Source of the DNA: Candidatus Woesearchaeota archaeon
GTDB taxonomy: Archaea; Nanobdellota; Nanobdellia; Woesearchaeales; ARS49
Assembly (NCBI GenBank): GCA_019323015.1
Contig: JAHWHY010000004.1
Span: 30,683 to 94,682 of the forward strand
DNA: 64,000 bases
Direction: 5' to 3'
A model generated the notes under the pieces. The model was not told the origin of the DNA. It ran no database searches and saw nothing but the letters and a program-made list of their open reading frames with translations. Below, in pieces: positions 43,977 through 52,832 of this stretch (positions within the stretch are counted from its first letter, which is position 1; every line of letters starts with the position of its first letter). Both the position numbers and the translations under genes were made by a program.

Positions 43977-45029
43977 GTGGAGATATTGTCATTACAAAGA
44001 ACAATCAAGAGAGAGATAATTCAAGTTGAGAAATGCCCATACAGCGGCCACTATGTTTTCATGTCTGTTTCTCCTGCAGGGCCAGATACTGGAATTGTGT
44101 TTGAGGTGCCGCGGGGAGAGGTAAGGGCAAACTATAGAAATGCAAAAGCAGAAAGAAGATCTATCCTGCTCAAAGAAGACAGTGCAAAGGTTCTGATGCC
44201 AGAGCATTTTCTTGCGATATTATTCGCAAATGAAATTGACAATGCAAGAGTGAAACTCAAGAGATGCAAGCCAACAAGAATAAATGATTTTTCATACTTA
44301 TTGACTTATTGTTCTAGAAAACTTTTTGAAAAAGAAGGCATGAATGAACCAGAAGTGGTGCCAATAATAGGCACAGCAGAGAACAGGCTATGTGAGAGGA
44401 TTAAAGAATACGGCACTGAAGAGCAAGACAAGGAACAAAGAACACTGAGATTAGAACAACCTTTTGAAACCAAGAAAATATCATTTTATCCTATTGATGG
44501 CGATGAAATTATAATGCAGGCAACAACAGAATACAATCCGATTGGCGCTCAAACAGTTGAGCTGGCAATAACACCAGAAACATTCAGAAAAGAAATTGCA
44601 GGGGCAAGGCCATACGGCATGCATATAGGAAAATACTTGTTCTTTTTGCCTAAAAAAACGCAAATGATGGCTGCAAAATTCTTTGCAAGCCTGCTGAACC
44701 CGACATTAGGCATAGGACATGGCTTTGATGAAACAAATGTATTCCTGCCGCCCAAAACAGCAGAAAAGTGGTGTGAACAAGAAAAATACTCTGGAGAGAT
44801 TGCAAGACACACAATAACAGATAAATTAGCTCCGCTTGCGCTTTTACCAGGCAGAGTAGAGGGAATCAGGATGATTGTGCGACTAGGCAGCAATCACGCA
44901 AATGATCTTTGTGTATTAAGAGAACTGGCAAAAAGATTAAAGCCCTATAAATCATCCAGGCGCAGGACTTTTGCTGTTGGAGAGGGGAATGAATCTGTGT
45001 TTTCAAGCAAATTAGCATATACATCATAA
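43977..45029 (+). CDS. LpxC-like zinc deacetylase
   Basis: 350 aa with the whole LpxC pattern: TIKREIIQVEKCPYSGH and GPDTGIVFEV at the N-terminus, MPEHFLAILFANEIDNA (His77, zinc), ARPYGMHIG, EIARHTITDKLAPLALLPG (His278 and Asp282, zinc) and GSNHAND (His307, catalytic base). In Escherichia coli LpxC the equivalents are His79, His238, Asp242 and His265; Asp246 is Pro here. LpxC deacetylates UDP-acyl-GlcNAc in lipid A synthesis, which archaea lack. Start is GTG 43977; TTG 43986 is an alternative. Confidence 0.85.
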   Translation: MEILSLQRTIKREIIQVEKCPYSGHYVFMSVSPAGPDTGIVFEVPRGEVRANYRNAKAERRSILLKEDSAKVLMPEHFLAILFANEIDNARVKLKRCKPTRINDFSYLLTYCSRKLFEKEGMNEPEVVPIIGTAENRLCERIKEYGTEEQDKEQRTLRLEQPFETKKISFYPIDGDEIIMQATTEYNPIGAQTVELAITPETFRKEIAGARPYGMHIGKYLFFLPKKTQMMAAKFFASLLNPTLGIGHGFDETNVFLPPKTAEKWCEQEKYSGEIARHTITDKLAPLALLPGRVEGIRMIVRLGSNHANDLCVLRELAKRLKPYKSSRRRTFAVGEGNESVFSSKLAYTS

Positions 45030-45490
45030 TTAAATTCTTCATTCCAAAACTTTTTTTCATCTCTTAATGCCTGAACAATGCTTTTTTTACCCACATGCAG
45101 ATCGCTTGTCATTCCCATATACGGCTCCCAATCTTCAGGAGTGGTAATAGCATATCTCGCAACAGAACCCCTTTGCTCAGGAGGCTGCAGGTAAACTGCT
45201 TTTGCAGCAAAAAATTCCATATAAGAACCAAATTCTTCTTTGTTTGGCGGGTGAAGCGCGCTTGCACGCACCAAGAAATCAGGCCCAGTGTGTTCTTTTT
45301 CTGGCTCTGTCTCTGCAAACCCCTTGAATAAAGCAAGAAGATGATGCGGCAGGCCTTCATACTCGCGAAAATTCCTTACAAGCATTACCCACTGGCCTTT
45401 TTCAGGATCTGCACCTGAATTAATTCTTGGAGGATTAACATTAGAAGTTAATATATACGGTAATAGTAAAAGCGCGCTCTTCACTGTCAT
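44945..45490 (-). CDS. hypothetical protein (181 aa)
   Basis: Convergent with and overlapping the LpxC-like gene by 85 bases. Start at 45490 (MTVKSALLLLPYILTS) could be a weak signal sequence. The rest is soluble, with a conserved-looking middle (EEFGSYMEFFAAKAVYL). I do not recognise it. The overlap is long for this window, so the true stop might lie elsewhere or the overlap may be real. Confidence 0.5.
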   Translation of the reverse strand: MTVKSALLLLPYILTSNVNPPRINSGADPEKGQWVMLVRNFREYEGLPHHLLALFKGFAETEPEKEHTGPDFLVRASALHPPNKEEFGSYMEFFAAKAVYLQPPEQRGSVARYAITTPEDWEPYMGMTSDLHVGKKSIVQALRDEKKFWNEEFNYDVYANLLENTDSFPSPTAKVLRLDDL

Positions 45491-45585
45491 TCTGCAACCA
45501 AAATAAGCAGATGATTATAAAGATTATTGTGAGTGAAACTATAATTTTCATTAACTTTAAAAATAAGCAGCATTCTTTTTGCAAA

Positions 45586-46158
45586 ATGGCTTATGGATTT
45601 CATTATTCAAGAAAACATCCAGACAGGATGCGGCACACATCAAAAAGCAAACAAAAAGACAAAGGCACTATTGGCGGCAATGGCAATGCTGTGCTAAACG
45701 GATGGGTAAGCCTGATACAAGACCATGAAGGACTAACAGGAGAGGTAAGCATAATAGCAGATCCTGCAAGCCAAGGAAAGTATATTGGCAATGGAAGAAG
45801 TTTTCTTTTCTATAAATCAAAGCCACTTAACTGGGTCATTCCAGTAGAAATCAGAACACACCTTGATACTGGAATGGTGATTAAATACGGCAAAAAAAGA
45901 ATGCTGCCTCTGGCAGACCAGGTAACTGTTTGGGCGCCTTATGTTTTAGAAAGCAAAAAGCAGCACTTGCCAGATTTGTCTCCGCAAGAAAAAACAGTTC
46001 TTGATAAAATATTGCAGGGTGTAAACGGCAGGCTGTTTAACCTGGTTCTAAGAAAAGTAAACAAAAAAGAAGACAACATTGAATCAAGATTCACCCCAGA
46101 CCTGCAGGAATTAATGCAGCAAGGGTATTTTTACGGGCAAGTTGAAATAAGATTATAG
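45586..46158 (+). CDS. hypothetical protein (190 aa)
   Basis: Start at ATG 45586 (MAYGFHYSRKHPDRM), about 20-30 bases after TTTAAAAATA, so leaderless; the longer frame begins in AT-rich promoter DNA. Basic N-terminus, then a beta-rich region (AVLNGWVSLIQDHEGLTGE) and a charged C-terminal helix. No family recognised. Confidence 0.65.
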   Translation: MAYGFHYSRKHPDRMRHTSKSKQKDKGTIGGNGNAVLNGWVSLIQDHEGLTGEVSIIADPASQGKYIGNGRSFLFYKSKPLNWVIPVEIRTHLDTGMVIKYGKKRMLPLADQVTVWAPYVLESKKQHLPDLSPQEKTVLDKILQGVNGRLFNLVLRKVNKKEDNIESRFTPDLQELMQQGYFYGQVEIRL

Positions 46159-46217
46159 AAACAAAACTCTTAAATACAAAAAAAACAATACAACACAAAA
46201 ACAGAGGTGATTATCAC

Positions 46218-46634
46218 ATGGCATTAAGATTTCCAGATTCTATGGATGAATGTGTCTATTTTACTAGAAGAAACATTGACAAAGGCAAGGTTATAGCATG
46301 GGTATTCAAGGAAAAATGCCCAAAATGCGGAAAAGCACTAATGGGCAAGCCAAAAGACGAAAAAACAGGAAAAGTAAAAATCAGAGCAAAAGAATATGTT
46401 TGTCCTTCCTGCGGCTACACAGCTGAAAAAGGAGCATATGAAGATACCTTGACTGTAAATATTCAGTATACCTGCCCGCACTGCGGACACAAAGGAGAGA
46501 CACAAGAATCCTTCAAGAGAAAGAAAGTACAGATGTTTGATGAAGAATCGCAAAAGAAAAAAGCAGTTGACGCAATAAAATTCAAATGCGCTAAATGCGG
46601 CAAAGATATATTGATTACGAAAAAGATGAAATAA
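46218..46634 (+). CDS. multi-zinc-ribbon protein (138 aa)
   Basis: Four CXXC pairs (KCPKCGKAL, VCPSCGYTA, TCPHCGHKG, KCAKCGKDI) make two zinc ribbons separated by charged linkers. The N-terminus (MALRFPDSMDECVYFTRR) is conserved in related archaeal proteins as far as I recall. The function is unknown, but such proteins commonly bind nucleic acid or the ribosome. Start at 46218 has GAGGTGATTATCAC upstream. Confidence 0.82.
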   Translation: MALRFPDSMDECVYFTRRNIDKGKVIAWVFKEKCPKCGKALMGKPKDEKTGKVKIRAKEYVCPSCGYTAEKGAYEDTLTVNIQYTCPHCGHKGETQESFKRKKVQMFDEESQKKKAVDAIKFKCAKCGKDILITKKMK

Positions 46635-46691
46635 TCTTTTTCTCTTTATAATTCAGTAATATTTAAATAACCCTGCCCTTTCTTTCAGAGT

Positions 46692-48668
46692 ATGGCTAAG
46701 AAGACATTTTATATCACAACAGCAATATTTTATCCAAATGCAAAACCGCACATAGGCCATGCTTATGAGCAAGTGGTAGCTGATGCTATAGCACGGTGGC
46801 ACAGGCTATTAGGAGAGGATGTCTTCTTCTTGACAGGGACAGATGAGCATGGCCAGAAGATATACAAGACTGCAAAAGAGCATGGCAAAGAGCCGCAAGA
46901 ATGGGTTGATGAGATGCTGCCTTTTTTTAAGGAATTGTGCAAGAAATTAAACATAACATATTCAAGATTCATCAGAACAACAGAAAAAGAACACAAGAAA
47001 GTCTGCCAAGAGATATTCAAGAAACTAGATGCAAAAGGAGACATCTACAAGGATTCTTATGAAGGATTATACTGCACAGGATGCGAGAGATATTACACAG
47101 AAAAAGAACTAGAAAACGGACTCTGCCCGGTACATAAGAAAAAACCAGAAAAAGTGAAAGAAGAAACTTATTTCTTCAAGATGTCAAAATACCAAGACAA
47201 ATTAGTAAAACATATTCAACAACATCCGGATTTCATACAGCCAGAATCAAGAAGAAATGAAATAATCAATAGGTTAAAGGAACCACTAAGAGACTTGAGT
47301 GTATCAAGGCCGGTGACTTCTTTACCTTGGGGAGTTCCTGTTCCAGGAGATAAAGACCACGTTCTTTATGTCTGGCTAGATGCATTACTTAACTATATTT
47401 CTGGGGTAGATTATCCAGGAGCAAATTTCAAGAAATACTGGCCAGCAAATGTGCACATAATAGGAAAAGACATTCTTTGGTTCCACACAGTAATATGGCC
47501 ATGCGAACTAATGTCAGCAGGAATAGACCTGCCAAAAACAGTTCACGCACACGGCTTTGTTAACTTAGGCGGGGAAAAACTCTCAAAATCAAGAGGGATT
47601 GTTGTAGATCCTGTCAAACTAATAGAAGAATACGGCACAGACCCTGTAAGATACTTTTTCCTGAAAGAGATACCAGCAGGTGAAGACGGTAACTTCAGTT
47701 ATGAAGCACTGGTTGAAAGAAGCAATTCTGACTTAGCAGATGTTTTGGGTAATTTATTACAAAGAGTGACAGTCCTGACGCAGAAAAACTTTGATGGAGA
47801 GATACCAAAACCAGGAAAATTTGAGAAAGTAGATGAAGAACTAATCAAAGAATCTGAAATATTTGAAAAAGTCAATGAATTAATGCAAAAATATGAATGG
47901 AACAAGGCAGTTGACAATATCTGGAGCTTTATCAGGGCATGCAACAAGTACATCAATGACACAGAACCATGGAAATTAAAGGAAGACAAAGAAAGATTAG
48001 GGACAATACTTTATGTCTTGACAGAGTGCTTGAGACTTATTTCAATTTATGTCTATTCATTTATACCAGAGACAGGAGAAAAAGTAGCAAAACAAATTGG
48101 GCAGAAAGTAGGAACATTCAAAGACATCAAGTTCAAGAAGACAACAAAAGGAAAAATACCAAAAGCAGAGATATTGTTCAAGAAATTTGAGATAAAAGAA
48201 GAAGACCCATTTGCCAAAGTAAACCTGAAAGTTGCAGAGATAACAGAAATAAAAGAGCATCCAGAAGCAGACAAGCTGTACATAATGCAGATAAATCTCG
48301 GCAAAGAGAGAAGACAATTAGTTGCAGGGCTGAAACCATACTTCAAGCCAGAAGAACTAAAAGGAAAACACATTGTTGTTGTGACAAACCTAAAACCTGC
48401 AAAACTAAAAGGTGTTGAGAGTGCAGGAATGTTGTTAGCTGCAGAGCTGAAAAAACAAGTTGCGCTTGTTGAAGCACCAAAAAGCGCGCCAGGAGAGCAG
48501 GTTTTTGTTGACGGAATAGAGCCAGGAGAAGGACAGATAACTATCAAAGAATTCCAGCAGGTGCAGATGACAACAAAAAATCACAAAGTCACATACAAAA
48601 AACAAGAATTACAGACAAAAAAAGAAGCAGTGCAGGCAAAAATAGGAGACAATGCAAAAGTATTGTAA
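46692..48668 (+). CDS. metG: methionyl-tRNA synthetase, bacterial-type
   Basis: 658 aa class I synthetase. HIGH motif is PHIGH at residues 19-23, KMSKS is KLSKS near residue 297, and a zinc knuckle is CTGCERYY...LCPVH (about 129-146). The C-terminal OB-fold (about 505-615, KVNLKVAEITEIKEHPEADK) is the EMAP II-like tRNA-binding domain. The catalytic core (FYPNAKPHIGHAYEQVVADA, FFLTGTDEHGQKI) resembles bacterial enzymes more than classical archaeal ones, which suggests gene transfer. It overlaps the next gene by 17 bases. Confidence 0.96.
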   Translation: MAKKTFYITTAIFYPNAKPHIGHAYEQVVADAIARWHRLLGEDVFFLTGTDEHGQKIYKTAKEHGKEPQEWVDEMLPFFKELCKKLNITYSRFIRTTEKEHKKVCQEIFKKLDAKGDIYKDSYEGLYCTGCERYYTEKELENGLCPVHKKKPEKVKEETYFFKMSKYQDKLVKHIQQHPDFIQPESRRNEIINRLKEPLRDLSVSRPVTSLPWGVPVPGDKDHVLYVWLDALLNYISGVDYPGANFKKYWPANVHIIGKDILWFHTVIWPCELMSAGIDLPKTVHAHGFVNLGGEKLSKSRGIVVDPVKLIEEYGTDPVRYFFLKEIPAGEDGNFSYEALVERSNSDLADVLGNLLQRVTVLTQKNFDGEIPKPGKFEKVDEELIKESEIFEKVNELMQKYEWNKAVDNIWSFIRACNKYINDTEPWKLKEDKERLGTILYVLTECLRLISIYVYSFIPETGEKVAKQIGQKVGTFKDIKFKKTTKGKIPKAEILFKKFEIKEEDPFAKVNLKVAEITEIKEHPEADKLYIMQINLGKERRQLVAGLKPYFKPEELKGKHIVVVTNLKPAKLKGVESAGMLLAAELKKQVALVEAPKSAPGEQVFVDGIEPGEGQITIKEFQQVQMTTKNHKVTYKKQELQTKKEAVQAKIGDNAKVL

Positions 48669-49212
48669 AATAATCCTGATAATTCTTATCCCAATACTTG
48701 CTTACTTGATGAGCGTTGGGGTTTTAGTGTATGATTCAGATTATTATACAAAATTAACTGATGAATATAGTTCTATAGATGCAGCAGAAATGAATAAAGA
48801 CATGATTGAGTACTTTAAGACAAGAGAACTGCCTGTCAGCTTTGATGAATTCAGCGAGAATGAGCGCTTTCACCTGGAAGATGTGCAGGTTGTAATACAT
48901 AGATTGATTACTTTGCTTATGATACTGACAGTCTTGTTCATTATCTTGCTAAATTATGCAGAAGACAAGCGGCAGATCTTCTTTTATGGCGGAATAATTA
49001 CTGTAGTACTGCCTATCTTGTTCTTTTTGCCATTTGATGCGCTGTTTACACAGATGCATAACTTATTTTTTGCAAAAGGAAGCTGGGTGTTTCCAGCAGA
49101 TGCACTGCTTGTAAACCTGTATCCTGTTAATTTCTTCTATGCTTTTGCAAAAGGCATAGTCTTACGAGGTTTTTGTCTAGGGTTGGTGATAACTTTCCTG
49201 TCGAGGAAATAG
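48652..49212 (+). CDS. DUF1461 integral membrane protein
   Basis: 186 aa with four predicted helices (IILIILIPILAYLMSVGVL, LITLLMILTVLFIILL, FFYGGIITVVLPILFFLPF, a C-terminal one) and the family signature FTQMHNLFFAKGSWVFPADALL, shortened here, followed by LYPVNFF. DUF1461 proteins (TIGR01906) occur in bacteria and archaea; function unknown. It starts inside the end of metG. Confidence 0.85.
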   Translation: MQKYCKIILIILIPILAYLMSVGVLVYDSDYYTKLTDEYSSIDAAEMNKDMIEYFKTRELPVSFDEFSENERFHLEDVQVVIHRLITLLMILTVLFIILLNYAEDKRQIFFYGGIITVVLPILFFLPFDALFTQMHNLFFAKGSWVFPADALLVNLYPVNFFYAFAKGIVLRGFCLGLVITFLSRK

Positions 49213-49254
49213 GAGACACCTATATCTTTCACTACAATAAAATTTATAAATGAG

Positions 49255-49279
49255 TTTGTTATTTTGGAATAATAACAAA
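49255..49279. promoter_or_regulatory. 9-bp inverted repeat in the lipoprotein promoter (candidate Lrp operator)
   Basis: TTTGTTATT-TTGGAAT-AATAACAAA lies just after the TATA element AAATTTATAAAT (about 49240-49251). It contains the 15-mer TTATTTTGGAATAAT (49259-49273), identical to the complement of 25526-25540 at the start of the second lrp gene. Confidence 0.6.
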
Positions 49280-49305
49280 TTAAAGTTTAAAGGGGGAAGT
49301 TAAAA

Positions 49306-50649
49306 ATGAAAAAAAGCAGAATAAAATCAGTGATATTAGCTGTTCTATTAGTCGTGGTAATCATATCCTTGGTAGGATGTGTAAAACTGCAGAAAAAGGC
49401 ATCTGACGATAAAGCGGCGGATGACAAAAAAACAGACGATAAGTCAGATGACAAGAAAAAAGAAGAAAAAACAGCAAGTTCTGCAAAAGATGGGGCAGAA
49501 AAGATATCCAAAGACGCAGAAAAAATAGAAAAAACCGTAAATGCGACAGAAAAGACAGAAAAGAAAGATACAACACCAAGCAAAACAGAAACAAAAAAAC
49601 AAGAGACGGCAGCTGAAGACAAACCAGAAGCTGATGACGGCCTGCCAGTAAAAAAAGTCGTTGAAGGAGAACTGGTAAGCTTCCCTAACCTAAAAGCAGT
49701 CGACCCAGACGGAGACCCAATCACATACACATTCACAGCACCAATGGATTCAACAGGAAGATGGCAGACAAGAGAGGGAGATGCAGGAGAGCACGTAATA
49801 ACAATCACTGCATCAGACGGCAAGAATGAAGTGAGCCAGCAAGTCAAAATCATTGTAGAGACAAAGAACAAGGCACCAACAATCACGTTAAATTCACCAA
49901 AAGAAGTCACAGTAAAAGAAGGAGACACAATTGAGATAAAGGCAGAGGCAACAGATGAAGACAATGACCCAGTCACAATCACCTTTTCAGGATGGATGGA
50001 CGGGCCAACAAGAACAACAACATACGATGATGCAGGAACACACACAGTAACCATAACAGCATCAGACGGAAACAAGGAATCCACAGAAGAAATAACAATA
50101 ACAGTCAGCAATACAAACCGCGCCCCGGAAATCACAGAAATAGCAGACCTGAAAGTCACAGAAGGAGATGAAGTGAAAGTAGATGCAGAAGCAACAGATG
50201 CAGACGGTGATGAAGTGACAATCACGTTCAGCGCACCACTAGGAGCACAAGACGGCGTATGGACAACCAAGCAAGGAGACGCAGGAACATATGAAGTAGA
50301 AGTAACAGCAACAGACGGAGAAAAAGAAGCAAAAGAAACATTCAAAATTATTGTTCAGTCACTGAACAAAGCGCCTGTAATAGACCTGGCATCAACAACA
50401 ATCAATGTTGATGAAGGCGAGACAGTAATGATTGACGCAGACATAACAGACGAAGAAAACGACGAACTGACAATAACATACTCTGGCTGGATGACATCAG
50501 ATACGTACCAGACAGACTATGATGACGCAGGAACACACGCAGTAACAATCACTGTGACAGACGGAATAAACACCGTTACAGAGGAAGTAACTGTTATTGT
50601 AGCAGACATGAACAGGCCGCCAACATTTGATCCTGGCGCATTTATTTAA
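49306..50649 (+). CDS. lipoprotein with four cadherin/PKD-like repeats
   Basis: 447 aa. A lipoprotein signal ends at ISLVGC (Cys25), followed by an 85-residue Lys/Asp/Glu spacer and four beta-sandwich repeats of about 83 residues (from about base 49639), each with EGD, DxDxDxxT(I)TF/Y and DDAGTHxVTITASDG features. Repeats 1 and 3 share one type (GDAG) and 2 and 4 another (SGWM...DDAGTH), so a two-repeat unit was probably duplicated. Acts outside the cell, perhaps in adhesion, with Ca binding likely. The strong site GGGGG precedes the start. Confidence 0.85.
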   Translation: MKKSRIKSVILAVLLVVVIISLVGCVKLQKKASDDKAADDKKTDDKSDDKKKEEKTASSAKDGAEKISKDAEKIEKTVNATEKTEKKDTTPSKTETKKQETAAEDKPEADDGLPVKKVVEGELVSFPNLKAVDPDGDPITYTFTAPMDSTGRWQTREGDAGEHVITITASDGKNEVSQQVKIIVETKNKAPTITLNSPKEVTVKEGDTIEIKAEATDEDNDPVTITFSGWMDGPTRTTTYDDAGTHTVTITASDGNKESTEEITITVSNTNRAPEITEIADLKVTEGDEVKVDAEATDADGDEVTITFSAPLGAQDGVWTTKQGDAGTYEVEVTATDGEKEAKETFKIIVQSLNKAPVIDLASTTINVDEGETVMIDADITDEENDELTITYSGWMTSDTYQTDYDDAGTHAVTITVTDGINTVTEEVTVIVADMNRPPTFDPGAFI

Positions 50650-50736
50650 ATATTTTTTATTATTTTTTTCTCTTTTTTTTAACCTATCTTTTCTAACACA
50701 ACAATAAATATTAACTGGGGAGAATTTCTTGTTAAA

Positions 50737-52800
50737 ATGCTACTCCGGTCTCTAAAACTAAAAAACATCCGCAGTTACTTAGACCAAGAAATACAATTTC
50801 CAGAAGGAACTGTGCTGTTGTCAGGTGACATAGGTACTGGAAAGTCCACCATACTTCTTGCTGTTGAATTCGCGCTGTTCGGGATCCTGAGAGGAGATCT
50901 TTCTGGCAATAGTTTGTTGCGCAATGGAGAAGAAAAAGGCTCTGTAGAGCTTGAATTTGAGCTAAATAACCAGAAAATAACAGTGCACAGGAAACTAAAA
51001 AGATCAAAGACGGCTGTAGAGCAGGAAGCAGGCTTTATCATCAAAAACAACATGCGCAAAGACGCAACACCACAAGAGCTAAAGACAGAAATCCTGGAAT
51101 TAGTGGGTTATCCCAGAAGCATGCTCTCAAAAAGCAAAAGCCTTGTTTACAGATATACAGTATATACTCCACAGGAAGACATGAAACGGATAATACTGGA
51201 CAGCCAAGATTCAAGGCTGGACATTCTCAGAAAAGTTTTTGACATAGACAAATACAAACGGATAAAAGAGAATACAACAACCTACAGCAAAGGACTGCGA
51301 GAAAAGAGCAAGGAATTCGCAGGAATGATAGCAGACCTGGAAGACAAGAAAAAACAGAAAAAAGAGAAAGAAGAACAGGCAAAAGAGGTCATTTCCAGCA
51401 TAAACGAGCAAAAACCAAAACTAGACCAGGCAAAAAGAGACCTGGAAGCAAGCAAAAAATCACTATCAGAGACAGAAGAGAAAATAAAATCACTCCAGGA
51501 ATGCAAGAAAAAACTAGAAGTAAGTAATGCACAGCTAAAACTAAAGGCAGAACAAAACAGCAAAAATGCAGCAGAACTAGGAAAACTAAAACAAGAAATA
51601 GCCAGATTAGAGGAAGAGATAGAAGGCAAAGAAATAACAGACTTTGGCTTGAAACTAAAAGAAAAACTAGAGCAAGTCAATAAAATCGAGAGTGAACTAA
51701 AAGAAATAAATACAAAACTCACTGCAATCAAGACAAAAAAACAAATGAGCCAGGAAACAAAAGACAAGATTGCAAGCCTAAACAACTGCCCGACATGCCT
51801 TCAAGAGGTCAGCGCAATACACAAAACAACAATATCAGATGCAGAAGACTCAAAAATAAAGATATTCAAGGAACAAATGGAGCAGCACGACACTCAAATA
51901 AGCACAAAAGAAGAAGACCTGAAAATCCTGAAACAAGAATCAGAACTATTAAGAGAAAAAGAAAAACAAATGTCCCTCATAAAACTAAAAAGAGAAAACC
52001 TGCAGGAAAAACACCAAAAAGAAAAGAACCTGCTGGAACAACAAGAGACAACTAAAAAAGAAATAAGCGAGATAAACCAAAGAAAGATACAAGTAAAAGA
52101 AGAAATAGACAAATTATCTGAAATTGAGAAAGAATTTGCAGAAAACAAGAAAGAATTTGACACAATAAGCCAAAAAGAGAAAGAACTAGAGATAGAATAC
52201 AACAAACTAGCAGAAAAAAAAGAACTAATATCTGAAATGCTTGAAAACCTTGAAAAAGAAGTCAATGAAAAAGAGAGTGCAAAGAAAAAATTACTAGAAC
52301 TGCAGAAATTCAACAACTGGTTCGGGGATCACTTCCTGAAATTAGTCGACGTAATCGAAAAACAAGTGATGACAAGAGTTTATGGAGAATTCAATGAACT
52401 GTTCCAGAGCTGGTTCAATGTATTAGTTGAAGATGAAGCAATACAAGCAAGATTAGACGACAGATTCACACCAATAGTGCAGCAAAACGGGTATGATATT
52501 GAGATAGAAAACCTAAGCGGCGGGGAGAAGACTGCATGCGCGCTTGCTTACAGATTGGCTTTGAACAAGGTGATTAATGACTTGATAACATCTGTGCAGA
52601 CAAAGCAGTTATTGATACTAGATGAGCCAACAGATGGTTTCAGCACAGAACAACTTGATAAAATACGAGATGTTCTTGAAGAACTGAATGCCAAACAGGT
52701 TATCATTGTCAGTCATGAACCAAAAATAGAGACCTTTGTTGACCACGTGATACATGTCCAGAAACATGAGCACATCAGCACCGCAAACTATAAATACTAG
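50737..52800 (+). CDS. rad50: Rad50-like SMC-type ATPase
   Basis: 687 aa. Walker A is GDIGTGKST (about residue 31), the ATPase signature is LSGGEKTACALAYRLAL (about 593), and Walker B is LLILDEPTDGF (about 630). Between them are two long coiled coils joined by a zinc hook NCPTC (about residue 351), the feature of Rad50. Archaeal Rad50 is usually 850-900 aa, so the coiled coil is short. It would act with Mre11 in double-strand-break repair, but no mre11 is next to it. Start at ATG 50737. Confidence 0.9.
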   Translation: MLLRSLKLKNIRSYLDQEIQFPEGTVLLSGDIGTGKSTILLAVEFALFGILRGDLSGNSLLRNGEEKGSVELEFELNNQKITVHRKLKRSKTAVEQEAGFIIKNNMRKDATPQELKTEILELVGYPRSMLSKSKSLVYRYTVYTPQEDMKRIILDSQDSRLDILRKVFDIDKYKRIKENTTTYSKGLREKSKEFAGMIADLEDKKKQKKEKEEQAKEVISSINEQKPKLDQAKRDLEASKKSLSETEEKIKSLQECKKKLEVSNAQLKLKAEQNSKNAAELGKLKQEIARLEEEIEGKEITDFGLKLKEKLEQVNKIESELKEINTKLTAIKTKKQMSQETKDKIASLNNCPTCLQEVSAIHKTTISDAEDSKIKIFKEQMEQHDTQISTKEEDLKILKQESELLREKEKQMSLIKLKRENLQEKHQKEKNLLEQQETTKKEISEINQRKIQVKEEIDKLSEIEKEFAENKKEFDTISQKEKELEIEYNKLAEKKELISEMLENLEKEVNEKESAKKKLLELQKFNNWFGDHFLKLVDVIEKQVMTRVYGEFNELFQSWFNVLVEDEAIQARLDDRFTPIVQQNGYDIEIENLSGGEKTACALAYRLALNKVINDLITSVQTKQLLILDEPTDGFSTEQLDKIRDVLEELNAKQVIIVSHEPKIETFVDHVIHVQKHEHISTANYKY

Positions 52801-52832
52801 TTTACAAACTAAATCTTTACAGGGTGACGGTT

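Noticed and set aside
49287..50345. 352-codon minus-strand ORF opposite the repeat lipoprotein
   Set aside because: Its Ser/Val-rich repetitive translation mirrors the repeat gene on the plus strand; no start signal.
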